This document shows, in pieces, positions 7,612 to 17,284 of a DNA stretch of 64,000 nucleotides. Each line of letters starts with the position of its first letter. Position 1 is the first letter of the stretch. Made by a program: the position numbers and the translations under genes. Source of the DNA: Terrimesophilobacter sp964651535. GTDB taxonomy: Bacteria; Actinomycetota; Actinomycetes; Actinomycetales; Microbacteriaceae. The stretch is taken from the NCBI GenBank assembly GCA_964651535.1, contig CAZYYE010000004.1, forward strand, positions 1-64,000, given 5' to 3'. The notes beneath the pieces were generated by a model, which was not told the DNA's origin, did not search any database, and saw only the letters and a program-made list of their open reading frames with translations.

Positions 7612-9048
7612 TTAGTGATCCTGCGCGCCGTCCGGGGCGTGCCGTTCAAGGAAGTTGAAGACATCCGTGCTGTCTACGCCCGTGAACGAGTCAGAGGGCA
7701 ACGCGGCGAGCAGCGAGGATTGCAGCCGGGGGCTCGGGTAGGTGTTCCCCGCCCACCGCGTCGTCAGGTTCTCGGGTGGCCGTCGGCAGCATTCCGGATT
7801 CGGGCAGCCCGAGTTCCTGCGGTGCGGAGTATCTTTGCCTCTGAACCACTTGGCATGCGCGAATGGCGTTCCGACGCTCACCGAATAGTTGCCGCGCGAC
7901 GTGGATTGGATACTCGACGAGCACCAATACGTGCCGTTGGGCTTGTCGGTGTACTGGTGGTACGCGCTGAACTGATCCGCAACAGTGAACACCCGACGGG
8001 CGCTCCACTCGCGGCACACGAGTTGCCCCTCGACCGCGCCGAGCACGTCCGTAGGGAACTGGGCATCGTCGTTTTCGTAGGCCTTCAGGATCGTTCCGGT
8101 CTGGTGGGTCTTGAGAAAGTGCACGGGAATGCCGAGGTGCACGGTCGCGAGGTTGGTGAACCGGTGCCCGGCGGTTTCGTACGTGACGGCGTAGGCGTCC
8201 CTCAGGTCGTCGACCGAGAGTTCGCGCGAGTCGCGGGCGCGGGAGAGGAATGCAACCGCATCCTTTTCGGGGATCATGAGCGCCGCTGCGAGATAGTTCG
8301 TTTCGACACGTTGGAGGAGGAACTCCCGGTAGTCCTTCGGTTCCCGGGCGCCAAGCACCTGGGCCGCGAGGGCTCGCAGCAGGGCGCCGCGCGGATCGCC
8401 GCCCGCACTGGCGGGGAGATAAATGCGCTTGTTGGCATGATCGCTGATCGATCGGGTCGAGTCCGGCAGGTCGGTCACGTAGTGGAGCGTGAAGCCGAGG
8501 TGGGTCGCGAGGTCGGATGCCGTGCGCTGGGAGAGCGGTCCGCCGCCGTGGCCGACGGCAGCAAGCAGCTCGGTGGCCTGGACCTCAAGGTCCGGGAAGT
8601 AGTTGTTCTGGCGCCGCATTTGCTTGCGGAGCTCGGTGTTGGCGCGCCGGGCCTCCTCAGGAGTTGCCGCGCGCTCTCGGTGCAACCTCTCGAGTTCGCT
8701 GTGGAGGCCGAGGATTGTCTCGATCGCTTCATCGCTCAGAGAGCGCCGCACGGGAAGTGCGGGCAGTCCCAGTGACGAGTACAGCGGTCCGCGCTGGGCG
8801 CGCTCAAGTGCAATCTCGATGGCGGACCGATGGTCGGGCGCCGCGTCGTCCAGAAGCGCCTCCAGTTCGACGTCGAGTGCGTCAGCGACGGATTGAAGGT
8901 CGCGAAGGCGAGGTTCGCGTTTGCCGTTTTCCAGGACACTCACTTGGGATGCCGCCCTGCCGATGGCGCCGCCGAGCACCTCGAGCGTCATCCCGCGTTC
9001 CAGCCGCAGGCTTCGGATGCGTTTGCCGATTGTGAGCGCGTCAGCCAT
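7612..9048 (-). CDS. RamB-like transcriptional regulator (XRE HTH plus ImmA/short-chain-fatty-acid-regulator domain)
   Basis: A 478-residue cytoplasmic regulator. Residues about 5-65 form an XRE-type HTH (IGKRIRSLRLERGMTLEVLG...ASQVSVLENGKREP). The middle part matches the ImmA/IrrE-like region of RamB proteins, but the metallopeptidase HExxH is replaced by LLRALAAQVLG, so peptidase activity is not expected. The C-terminal domain carries a Cys cluster (WCSSS and SGCPNPECC). RamB proteins control acetate and glyoxylate-cycle genes in Corynebacterium. Here the gene is divergent from aceA and aceB, which strongly supports the same role. The start has a purine-rich GATGGAAAA directly upstream. Confidence 0.88.
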   Translation of the reverse strand: MADALTIGKRIRSLRLERGMTLEVLGGAIGRAASQVSVLENGKREPRLRDLQSVADALDVELEALLDDAAPDHRSAIEIALERAQRGPLYSSLGLPALPVRRSLSDEAIETILGLHSELERLHRERAATPEEARRANTELRKQMRRQNNYFPDLEVQATELLAAVGHGGGPLSQRTASDLATHLGFTLHYVTDLPDSTRSISDHANKRIYLPASAGGDPRGALLRALAAQVLGAREPKDYREFLLQRVETNYLAAALMIPEKDAVAFLSRARDSRELSVDDLRDAYAVTYETAGHRFTNLATVHLGIPVHFLKTHQTGTILKAYENDDAQFPTDVLGAVEGQLVCREWSARRVFTVADQFSAYHQYTDKPNGTYWCSSSIQSTSRGNYSVSVGTPFAHAKWFRGKDTPHRRNSGCPNPECCRRPPENLTTRWAGNTYPSPRLQSSLLAALPSDSFTGVDSTDVFNFLERHAPDGAQDH

Positions 9049-9080
9049 TTTTCCATCGTGCCGGAGCTGTTGCCCCCTGT

Positions 9081-9257
9081 ACGCAATTCAGGCAGGCCAT
9101 CAACGCGCATTCTTGATGAAATCAGAAATTTGCCAGTTCTTCACAATCACTCCCATGATTGCGGCGGATCGCTGCGCATCGGGTCGGAAGTCGCTTGTCA
9201 AATTGCGAGTTTTTTGGATGTCAGAAGTCTTCACCAAGTTCTGTGCCTGAATTGCGT
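9081..9257. repeat. Inverted repeat enclosing the ramB/aceA divergent control region
   Basis: ACGCAATTCAGGCA at 9081-9094 is perfectly complementary to 9244-9257, separated by 149 bases. The left arm, extended as CGCAATTCAGGCAGGC (9082-9097), is identical to the left arm of the element at 50974-50989. The enclosed DNA is AT-richer than its surroundings and contains AATTTGC (9128-9134 region) and CAAATTGC (9199-9206), which loosely recall RamB sites. It may be a repeat family member or a regulatory structure. Confidence 0.75.
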
Positions 9258-9317
9258 CCCGCGAAGGGCTCCGGGAAGCACTGTGGATGGGAAGCACACA
9301 AAACCACGGAGGGCACC

Positions 9318-10607
9318 ATGAACGACAGGACACGACCCGCACGGCCCGGCGACCAGCGCCAGACCGCAGCCGAACTCGAGACCCAGTGGAAGACGGAAGC
9401 GCGCTGGAGCGGCATCACGCGAGACTACAGCGCAGAGGACGTCGTCTCCATCCGCGGGAGCGTGCGGGAAGAGCGCACCCTCGCCCGCCGCGGGGCCGAG
9501 AACCTGTGGAACCTCCTCCACTCCGAGGAGTGGGTGTACGCGCTTGGCGCGCTCACCGGCAATCAGGCAGTGCAGCAAGTGCGCGCGGGACTGAAAGCCA
9601 TCTACCTTTCCGGCTGGCAGGTCGCCGCCGATGCGAACCTCGCCGGGCAGACCTACCCGGACCAGAGCCTGTACCCGGCGAACTCGGTGCCTGCCGTCGT
9701 TCGCCGAATCAACAATGCGCTGCTGCGTGCCGGGCAGATCGAGGGGGACGACATCGACTGGATGGCCCCCATCGTCGCGGATGCCGAAGCCGGTTTCGGC
9801 GGACCGCTCAATGCCTACGAACTCATGCACTCCATGATCGAGGCGGGCGCCGCCGGCGTGCACTGGGAGGACCAGCTCGCGAGCGAGAAGAAGTGCGGTC
9901 ACATGGGCGGCAAGGTTCTCATCCCCACCGGCCAGCACATCCGCACGCTCAACGCTGCGCGCTTGGCCGCCGATGTCGCGAGTGTTCCCACGATCGTCAT
10001 CGCCCGCACCGACGCGCTCGCCGCCACGCTCATCACAAGCGACATCGACGAGCGCGATCAGCCGTTCATTTCGGGGGAGCGCACCGCTGAAGGCTTCTAC
10101 GAAACAACTCCCGGCATCGACACCGTCCTCGCCCGAGGACACGCGTACGCCCCCTACGCGGACCTGTTGTGGGTCGAGAGCGCAGAGCCGGACCTCGAGC
10201 TGGCCCGCACGTTCGCCGAGAGCATCCACAAGGAGTTCCCTGGCAAAAAGCTCGCCTACAACTGCTCGCCGTCGTTCAACTGGAAGAGCCACCTCGACGA
10301 CGCCACGATCGCGAAATTCCAGCGCGAACTCGCCTCGATGGGCTACGCGTTCCAGTTCATCACCCTGGCCGGATTCCACGCGCTCAACCACTCCATGTTC
10401 ACGCTCGCGCGCGGCTACCGGGAGCGCCAGATGAGCGCCTACGTCGAACTGCAGGAAGCAGAGTTCGCCTCCGAGGCGGACGGCTACACGGCGACGCGCC
10501 ACCAGCGCGAGGTCGGCACCGGTTACTTCGATCGGATCGCCACGGCTCTGAACCCCGGCAGCCAGACGCTCGCGCTCGTCGGATCCACCGAAACCGCCCA
10601 GTTCTAG
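9318..10607 (+). CDS. aceA: Isocitrate lyase
   Basis: A 429-residue enzyme that splits isocitrate to glyoxylate and succinate, the first step of the glyoxylate shunt. The signature KKCGHMGGKVLIPT contains the catalytic Cys. Other family stretches are visible: TYPDQSLYPANSVP, DADAEAGFGG-like DAEAGFGGPLNAYEL, WEDQLASEKKCGHM and YNCSPSFNWK. Length fits actinobacterial short-form isocitrate lyases. The start at 9318 has GGAGGG 4 nt upstream; the frame is open to 9159 but that part lies in the control region. It is followed 32 bp later by malate synthase. Confidence 0.97.
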   Translation: MNDRTRPARPGDQRQTAAELETQWKTEARWSGITRDYSAEDVVSIRGSVREERTLARRGAENLWNLLHSEEWVYALGALTGNQAVQQVRAGLKAIYLSGWQVAADANLAGQTYPDQSLYPANSVPAVVRRINNALLRAGQIEGDDIDWMAPIVADAEAGFGGPLNAYELMHSMIEAGAAGVHWEDQLASEKKCGHMGGKVLIPTGQHIRTLNAARLAADVASVPTIVIARTDALAATLITSDIDERDQPFISGERTAEGFYETTPGIDTVLARGHAYAPYADLLWVESAEPDLELARTFAESIHKEFPGKKLAYNCSPSFNWKSHLDDATIAKFQRELASMGYAFQFITLAGFHALNHSMFTLARGYRERQMSAYVELQEAEFASEADGYTATRHQREVGTGYFDRIATALNPGSQTLALVGSTETAQF

Positions 10608-10639
10608 ATCGCAACCATTCGCCTCCAGGAGCAATCACC

Positions 10640-12277
<1,638 letters not shown>

Positions 12278-12331
12278 GCTGATGCCGCGTCGCGGGGCGG
12301 CGCCGGAGTATGGTTCTGCGAACGTTGCGGG

Positions 12332-12337
12332 TAGCCT
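12332..12337 (+). promoter_or_regulatory. Leaderless -10 box of the thioesterase gene
   Basis: TAGCCT ends 6 nt before the ATG at 12344, with no Shine-Dalgarno between, so transcription probably begins at the start codon. Confidence 0.5.
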
Positions 12338-12343
12338 GCGGAC

Positions 12344-12889
12344 ATGAATCTGCTCTGGCGCACGATGCTCGTCTTCTTCTTTTCCAGCAGGAAGCCGGCA
12401 GGTCCCTTCGACATGGTGTCGAAGTCCTTCCGGGTTCTTCCGACCGACATCGACCTGTATGGCCACGTGAACAATGGCCGGTACCTGTCAATTGCGGATA
12501 TCGCGCGGTTCGAGATGATTCGCCGCCGCGGGATCTGGAAAGACCTGCAGGCGAACGGCTGGTATCCGATTGTCGCCGGTTCGAACATCAACTATCGCAA
12601 GTCACTGGATCTTTGGCAGAAGTATCAGATTGAGACGCGGTTGGCCGGTCTCGACGGCAGTGACATTTACGTCGAGCAACGCTTCGTCGTGCGCGGCGAA
12701 ATCTATGCGCGGCTTTTCGTGCGGATCCGCTTTCTCGCGCGGGCCGGCGGGCGCGCGCCCATTGATGAACTTGCCGCATTGTGGGGAATCGAACCTGGCT
12801 CATTCACGCCCCCGGCGTGGCTCGTGAACATGACAAAGGAGTCGGCGCTCCCCTCGACGCGGGAACCTGCGCCGAGCGAGTGGGACTAG
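12344..12889 (+). CDS. Hotdog-fold acyl-CoA thioesterase-like protein
   Basis: A 181-residue protein. After a short hydrophobic N-terminus (LLWRTMLVFFFSS) comes a hotdog domain with the 4HBT-type pattern FRVLPTDIDLYGHVNNGRYL, where Asp and His-Val-Asn-Asn form the usual active-site region. NINYRKSLDLWQKYQIETRL follows and fits the central strands. Such proteins hydrolyse acyl-CoA or related thioesters; the substrate is unknown. The gene appears leaderless. Its stop is one base from the stop of the convergent MarR gene. Confidence 0.82.
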   Translation: MNLLWRTMLVFFFSSRKPAGPFDMVSKSFRVLPTDIDLYGHVNNGRYLSIADIARFEMIRRRGIWKDLQANGWYPIVAGSNINYRKSLDLWQKYQIETRLAGLDGSDIYVEQRFVVRGEIYARLFVRIRFLARAGGRAPIDELAALWGIEPGSFTPPAWLVNMTKESALPSTREPAPSEWD

Positions 12890-12890
12890 C

Positions 12891-13358
12891 TCACTTCCTG
12901 CCGGGCTTATCGGCCCTGCCGATTTCGGCCAGGATCTTCTGAGAGGCGCTGTGCACGGCGTCGAGTTCGGCATCGCTGAGCGCGTCGAAGAACAGCGCGC
13001 GAACCGTCGCTGCGTGTCCGCGCGTTGCTTTGAGCATCACTCGGTGACCCCGCGGTGTCACTCGGACCCAGGATCCGCGCGAATCGTCGTCGCACTCGAC
13101 GCGCTCCACGAGCCCGTGCGCGGCCATTCTTGTCAATTGGTGTGACAGTCGGCTCTTCTCCCATCCGATGCGCGCCACGAGTTCGCGGCTGCGCAATTGG
13201 CGTTCCGGGGTGTCCACGAGGGCGACGAGGATGGCGTAGCTCGCGTCAGAGATCCCGGCGTCGCGGCGCATCTGTTCATCCAGGGCGCGCGCTAGTTGCT
13301 GGCGCATGGCATGGAAACTCCGCCACTGCTCCCACTCTGTTTCGCTGAGTTCTGTCAT
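12891..13358 (-). CDS. MarR family transcriptional regulator
   Basis: A 155-residue winged-HTH protein. The DNA-binding part reads SYAILVALVDTPERQLRSRE, IGWEKSRLSHQLTRMAAHGL and VERVECDDDSRGSWVRVTPRG, the usual MarR wing. Flanking helices provide dimerisation. It is divergent from an NADPH-dependent FMN reductase, and imperfect inverted repeats lie in the shared promoter. Repression of the reductase with release by a phenolic or oxidant ligand is the standard model, but the ligand is unknown. Confidence 0.88.
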   Translation of the reverse strand: MTELSETEWEQWRSFHAMRQQLARALDEQMRRDAGISDASYAILVALVDTPERQLRSRELVARIGWEKSRLSHQLTRMAAHGLVERVECDDDSRGSWVRVTPRGHRVMLKATRGHAATVRALFFDALSDAELDAVHSASQKILAEIGRADKPGRK

Positions 13359-13380
13359 GGATATCCACTGTATTGGAATG

Positions 13381-13421
13381 TTGACGCATCAACCACTGTT
13401 GTCAATTGGTGACACGTCAAC
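13381..13421. promoter_or_regulatory. MarR operator candidates between regulator and FMN reductase genes
   Basis: TTGACGCATCAA (13381-13392) and TTGGTGACACGTCAA (about 13406-13420) share the TTG...TCAA dyad form, preceded by TTGTCA. Outer halves GTTGACG and CGTCAAC are also complementary. Located in the divergent control region, they are likely MarR sites. Confidence 0.45.
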
Positions 13422-13474
13422 AAAACTGATGCACCCACATCCGGTCGCATCCAGAACAACTACGAAAGGGCACC

Positions 13475-14056
13475 ATGTCAGACCTCAGAATCGGAATCAT
13501 TGTCGGAAGCACCCGCCCAGGGCGACTGGGAATCCAGGTAGGGAATTGGGTCAAGGACAACGCGAAAGCCGACGGCGTTGATTTCGAACTCGTCGACCTG
13601 GTCGACTACGACCTTCCGCTGCTCGATGAGGCATACCCGGCTTCCATGGGCAAGTACGAGCACGAACACACCAAAAAGTTCAGCGCGAAGATCGACGAGT
13701 TCGACGGATACATCTTCGTCACGGGCGAGTACAACCACACCATCCCAGCAGCGCTGACCAATGCGATCTCGTTCTTGAACGCCGAGTGGGCGGACAAGGC
13801 TGCCGGTATCGTGAGCTACGGCTCGATGGGAGGCGTTCGCGCCAACGAGCACTTGCGTCAGGTGCTCGCCGAGCTCCAGGTGGCCGACGTTCGCCAGAAC
13901 GTCATGCTGTCGCTGTTCACCGATTTCGAGAACTTCAGCACCTTCGCACCGGCAGTGGCGCACGTTGCCGAGCTTGACGCGCAGGTTGACCAGATCGCCC
14001 GGTGGGCGCGTGCCCTGCAGCCTCTGCGTGAGGTCGACGAAGCGAAAGCGGCCTAG
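13475..14056 (+). CDS. NADPH-dependent FMN reductase / NAD(P)H quinone reductase family protein
   Basis: A 193-residue flavodoxin-fold protein. The N-terminal strand and phosphate loop read IGIIVGSTRPGRLG, which binds the FMN phosphate, and ITGEYN-like VTGEYNHTIPAAL is the second conserved FMN-contact segment. YGSMGGVRANEHLRQVL completes the family pattern. These enzymes reduce FMN, quinones or azo and chromate compounds. AAAGGG lies upstream of the ATG at 13475. Divergence from a MarR regulator suggests induction by quinone-like or oxidative stress. Confidence 0.88.
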   Translation: MSDLRIGIIVGSTRPGRLGIQVGNWVKDNAKADGVDFELVDLVDYDLPLLDEAYPASMGKYEHEHTKKFSAKIDEFDGYIFVTGEYNHTIPAALTNAISFLNAEWADKAAGIVSYGSMGGVRANEHLRQVLAELQVADVRQNVMLSLFTDFENFSTFAPAVAHVAELDAQVDQIARWARALQPLREVDEAKAA

Positions 14057-14096
14057 CCGCGAAGCGGGAGCGCGGGCGCCGATCCGAACGCGCCCG

Positions 14097-14139
14097 GGAC
14101 CTCTCGCGTCGAGTCTCGACGAGCTTCGACTAGAGGTCC
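14097..14139. terminator. Bidirectional hairpin between FMN reductase and AsnC genes
   Basis: GGACCTCT (14097-14104) pairs with AGAGGTCC (14132-14139), and the interior holds further dyads (GTCGAGTCTCGAC, 14108-14120). It overlaps the asnC stop codon and follows the reductase gene, so it could terminate both. No U-tract is obvious. Confidence 0.4.
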
Positions 14140-14570
14140 TGGGTGCGGTGGATGAGTTTGGAGAGAACTATCGCCGATCTCGTGTGATCCACATTCGGAG
14201 CAAGGCGCACGCGCTCCAACGCCGCTTCGAGGCTTGCAATATCGCGCGCGCGCATGTGCACGATCGCGTCCGCGCTCCCCGTGACCGTCCCCGCGTAGAC
14301 CACTTCGGGAACCGCTGCGAGAATCCGGCGCAACTCCTCCGGTGCGACGGTTCCGCGGCAGAATAACTCGACGTACGCTTCCGTCGACAGCCCGTCGACA
14401 TTCGGATCGACGTGAATCGTGAATCCGCGAATCACTTTGTCGGCGACGAGGCGGTCGACGCGGCGTTTCACGGCAGAGGCGGAGAGGCCGATGACTTCCC
14501 CGATGTCCCCGTAGCCCGCCCGGGCGTTCTGCCGAAGGAGGTCGATGATGCCGTAATCCAGACTGTCCAT
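14130..14570 (-). CDS. Lrp/AsnC family transcriptional regulator
   Basis: A 146-residue feast/famine regulator. The N-terminal AsnC-type HTH is SLDYGIIDLLRQNARAGYGD, IGLSASAVKRRVDRLVADKV; the C-terminal RAM domain starts about residue 65 and ends with the usual SAIVLSKLIHR. The ATG at 14570 is chosen because a TATGGT -10 box lies 6 nt upstream and the reading frame beyond has no Lrp character. It is divergent from the dimethylargininase-like gene. In actinobacteria, Lrp genes next to ddaH and rocD control arginine or ornithine breakdown, so the neighbour is the likely target. Confidence 0.9.
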   Translation of the reverse strand: MDSLDYGIIDLLRQNARAGYGDIGEVIGLSASAVKRRVDRLVADKVIRGFTIHVDPNVDGLSTEAYVELFCRGTVAPEELRRILAAVPEVVYAGTVTGSADAIVHMRARDIASLEAALERVRLAPNVDHTRSAIVLSKLIHRTQDL

Positions 14571-14576
14571 GGGCCA

Positions 14577-14582
14577 ACCATA
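14577..14582 (-). promoter_or_regulatory. Leaderless -10 box of the AsnC-type gene
   Basis: TATGGT on the minus strand, 6 nt before the ATG at 14570. It supports the short start and a leaderless transcript. Confidence 0.5.
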
Positions 14583-14612
14583 CGGCGGATCGTTGTGCCA
14601 ATCGCGGTCACC

Positions 14613-14637
14613 ACGCAGAATCACTGCGTACTTCTGC
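14613..14637. promoter_or_regulatory. Nested dyads in the asnC/ddaH control region
   Basis: ACGCA (14613-14617) pairs with TGCGT (14625-14629), and GCAGAA (14615-14620) pairs with TTCTGC (14632-14637). Overlapping dyads of this kind, in a divergent Lrp promoter, are candidate operator sequences. Confidence 0.35.
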
Positions 14638-14733
14638 ATGAAGCGTCCGATACCGCCGTGACAAACTGGAAATGGCGTCCCACGACGGGGCTCGGTCGAG
14701 CGACAAAGTCCGCCACAGAACCGAAAGGCACTG

Positions 14734-15597
14734 ATGACTGACACTGTTGCTCAGGACACGGCGGAACCCCCGCAGCGAAAGACGTCGCAGCGCACTATTC
14801 TCATGTGCCGCCCCGACTACTTCACGGTGAGCTACCAAATCAACCCGTGGATGCACCCGGAGAGGCCGACAGACACAGCGCTCGCCGTTGCGCAATGGAA
14901 CGACCTTTATCGCACCTACCTCGATCTGGGCTTCGAGGTTGAGCTCGTGGATCAGATCAAGGGTCTCCCCGACATGGTGTACACGGCAAACGGCGGATTC
15001 GTTCTCGACAACATCGCGTACGGCGCGAACTTCACCTACCCGGAACGTCAGCCAGAGGGGCCCGCGTTCATGGAGTGGTTTCGCGCCAACGGGTACGACG
15101 TCCGCGTCCCCACGGCAGTCAACGAGGGTGAGGGTGACTTCCTCCTCGTCGGCGACGTCATCCTTGCCGGCACGGGATTCCGAACCGACCTCGCGAGCCA
15201 CCGCGAAGTCGCCGAGATCTACGGACGCGACGTGATTTCGCTCGAGCTTGTAAACCCGAGCTTCTACCACCTCGACACGGCGGTCGCTGTGCTCGATCCT
15301 GCGCCGGAAGAAGGGGCGATGGCCAATATCGCATACCTTCCGTCTGCGTTCAGCGACGATTCGCGCGCCGTGCTTCAGAATCGGTACCCGGACGCGATTC
15401 TGGTGAGCGAAGAGGACGCGACGGTTCTCGGCCTCAATTCGTACTCTGACGGCTACAACGTCGTGATTGCCTCGCGCGCGAAAGGGTTCGAGCGCCAGCT
15501 TCGGGAACGCGGGTACAACCCGATCGGCGTCGACCTGTCCGAACTTCTGCTCGGCGGCGGCGGCGTGAAGTGCTGCACCTTGGAGTTGCGCCGCTAG
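14734..15597 (+). CDS. Dimethylarginine dimethylaminohydrolase-like (amidinotransferase/DDAH family)
   Basis: A 287-residue guanidine-group hydrolase of the pentein fold. Visible motifs are DMVYTANGGFV (about 80-90), EGEGDF (132-136) with the substrate-binding acids, NPSFYHLDTAV with the catalytic His near 179, and GGGGVKCC near the C-terminus with the nucleophilic Cys at about 280. Homologues hydrolyse dimethylarginine to citrulline and dimethylamine, or act in arginine/ornithine catabolism beside RocD. No rocD is adjacent here. GAAAGG lies before the ATG. The divergent Lrp-type regulator is the likely controller. Confidence 0.85.
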   Translation: MTDTVAQDTAEPPQRKTSQRTILMCRPDYFTVSYQINPWMHPERPTDTALAVAQWNDLYRTYLDLGFEVELVDQIKGLPDMVYTANGGFVLDNIAYGANFTYPERQPEGPAFMEWFRANGYDVRVPTAVNEGEGDFLLVGDVILAGTGFRTDLASHREVAEIYGRDVISLELVNPSFYHLDTAVAVLDPAPEEGAMANIAYLPSAFSDDSRAVLQNRYPDAILVSEEDATVLGLNSYSDGYNVVIASRAKGFERQLRERGYNPIGVDLSELLLGGGGVKCCTLELRR

Positions 15598-15629
15598 ATC
15601 GCCGCGGACGGGCGCCACCGTTCGAGTTT

Positions 15630-15643
15630 CCCCGTGCACGGGG
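15630..15643. promoter_or_regulatory. 14-bp perfect palindrome at the AidB-like gene promoter
   Basis: CCCCGTGCACGGGG ends one base before the TACCGT -10 box (15645-15650). A loopless palindrome fits a dimeric repressor site better than a terminator. No regulator gene for it is recognised here. Confidence 0.5.
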
Positions 15644-15644
15644 T

Positions 15645-15650
15645 TACCGT
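15645..15650 (+). promoter_or_regulatory. Leaderless -10 box of the AidB-like gene
   Basis: TACCGT ends 6 nt before the ATG at 15657. The GGAGG in the interval is only 1 nt from the ATG, too close to act as a Shine-Dalgarno for it. Confidence 0.5.
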
Positions 15651-15656
15651 GGAGGC

Positions 15657-17261
15657 ATGCCAACCCACGACGTGGTCAATCAAGCTCCCCCGCGCATCAA
15701 TATCGACGAGTTCGCGGCGAATCGCACTCTCGTGGATGGCGTCGCCCGGTTCGACGCCGACTGGGCGCTCGGGGAGCTCCGGCAGATCGGAAAGGAAGTC
15801 GGCGGGGAGGCGTTCCAGCTCGACGCGGTGAAAGCGAACACCCAGGTTCCCGTTCTGCACAGCCACGACCGGTACGGCCACCGCATCGACGAGGTCGAGT
15901 ACGACGAGTCGTACCACCGCATCATCCGGGCGGCGGTCGCGCGGGGTGCGCACACGAGCGCGTGGGCGGATGATCGACCGGGCGCGAACGTCGCGAGGGC
16001 CGCTGCGTTCATGTTGTTCGCACAAGTGGAGCCCGGGCATGCGTGCCCGGTTTCCATGACTCACGCTGCCGTTCCCGCGCTCGCTGCGTCCCCGGAGCTC
16101 ACGGAGGCGTGGCTGCCCCGGCTGTTGAGTCGCGACTACGACGCGGACCTTTCCGAAGGCAAGAGCTCGGCGCTCTTCGGAATGGCCATGACGGAGAAGC
16201 AAGGCGGATCCGATGTGCGGGCGAACTCGACGAGTGCCGTGGATGCCGGGGATGGGCGCTGGCTGCTCACCGGGCACAAATGGTTCTGCAGCGCTCCCAT
16301 GTCGGACGCTTTCCTGGTACTCGCGCACGCGCCCGGGGGCCTCAGCTGTTTTCTCCTCCCTCGTGTGCTCCAGGACGGCTCGCGCAATGAGTTCGCCATC
16401 CAGCGGTTGAAGGACAAGGTCGGCAACCGATCCAATGCCTCGTGCGAGGTGGAGTTCGACGGATCGAGTGCGTTCCTGCTCGGCGAGGAAGGACGCGGAG
16501 TCGCAACGATCATCGACATGGTGGCCCGCACCCGACTGGACTGTGTGCTCGGCACGGCAGCAGGCATGCGGCAATCCGTCGCGGAGGCGCTCTGGCTGGT
16601 CCGGCACCGCGGCGCGTTCGGGGCGAAACTCATCGACCAGCCGGCCATGACCTCCGTCGTCGCCGATCTCGCTCTCGAATCCGAAGCGGCGACCCTGACG
16701 GGCTTGAGGCTTGCCCGCGCCCATGACGCCGATGCAAGCGATCAGGAGCGAGCATTCCGCCGCCTCGCCACCGCCGTATCGAAGTACTGGGTGTGCAAGC
16801 GCGGCCCGGAGCACGCGTACGAGGCCATGGAGTGCCTTGGCGGCAACGGCTACATCGAGGACTTCGCTGTCGGGCGCCGCTATCGCGAGCAGCCCGTCAT
16901 GGCAATCTGGGAGGGGTCTGGCAACGTCATCGCCCTCGATGTGCTGCGCGCGATCACGCGTGAACCAGAGACGATTGACACGTTTCTCGCCGAGGTGTCA
17001 CTCGCAGACGGAGTGCACCCGGTGTTCGACGCGTATCTCGCACAAACTCGGACGATGCTCGGTGAGTCTCCGGATGCCGGGCAGGCGAGGCGCCTCACGG
17101 AGCGGCTCGCGCTCACACTCCAGGCCGCGCTCATGCTGCGTTTCTCGCCCGCGGCCGCCGCGGAGGCTTTCGTGGAGTCGAGGCTCGGTGAGGAGCGCGG
17201 CCGCCTGTACGGCGTGCTTTCCGCGGGTGCTGACCTGCGCGCGATTCTTGACCGCCACTAG
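15657..17261 (+). CDS. Acyl-CoA dehydrogenase family protein, AidB-like
   Basis: A 534-residue flavoprotein. FGMAMTEKQGGSDVRANST is the acyl-CoA dehydrogenase signature in its AidB form, followed by LTGHKWFCSAPMSDAFLVL; YEAMECLGGNGYIEDF and PVMAIWEGSGNVIALDVLR near the C-terminal third are also diagnostic. Length agrees with E. coli AidB (alkylation response), longer than true beta-oxidation enzymes. It may protect DNA or oxidise an unknown thioester. The start at 15657 fits a leaderless promoter; the frame is open further upstream inside the previous gene. A sharp palindrome abuts the -10 box. Confidence 0.88.
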   Translation: MPTHDVVNQAPPRINIDEFAANRTLVDGVARFDADWALGELRQIGKEVGGEAFQLDAVKANTQVPVLHSHDRYGHRIDEVEYDESYHRIIRAAVARGAHTSAWADDRPGANVARAAAFMLFAQVEPGHACPVSMTHAAVPALAASPELTEAWLPRLLSRDYDADLSEGKSSALFGMAMTEKQGGSDVRANSTSAVDAGDGRWLLTGHKWFCSAPMSDAFLVLAHAPGGLSCFLLPRVLQDGSRNEFAIQRLKDKVGNRSNASCEVEFDGSSAFLLGEEGRGVATIIDMVARTRLDCVLGTAAGMRQSVAEALWLVRHRGAFGAKLIDQPAMTSVVADLALESEAATLTGLRLARAHDADASDQERAFRRLATAVSKYWVCKRGPEHAYEAMECLGGNGYIEDFAVGRRYREQPVMAIWEGSGNVIALDVLRAITREPETIDTFLAEVSLADGVHPVFDAYLAQTRTMLGESPDAGQARRLTERLALTLQAALMLRFSPAAAAEAFVESRLGEERGRLYGVLSAGADLRAILDRH

Positions 17262-17278
17262 CCGGCATCGGCGCCGGC
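17261..17278. terminator. Short GC hairpin between convergent genes
   Basis: GCCGGC (17261-17266) can pair with GCCGGC (17273-17278) in the 23-bp gap between the AidB-like gene and the sugar permease gene. It is small and lacks a U-tract. Confidence 0.25.
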
Positions 17279-17284
17279 GCGTGG

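Noticed and set aside
9231..10634. 467-codon frame antisense to aceA
   Set aside because: High-GC codon shadow; composition is Arg/Gly/Val rich and lacks any fold, while the + strand has an unmistakable isocitrate lyase.
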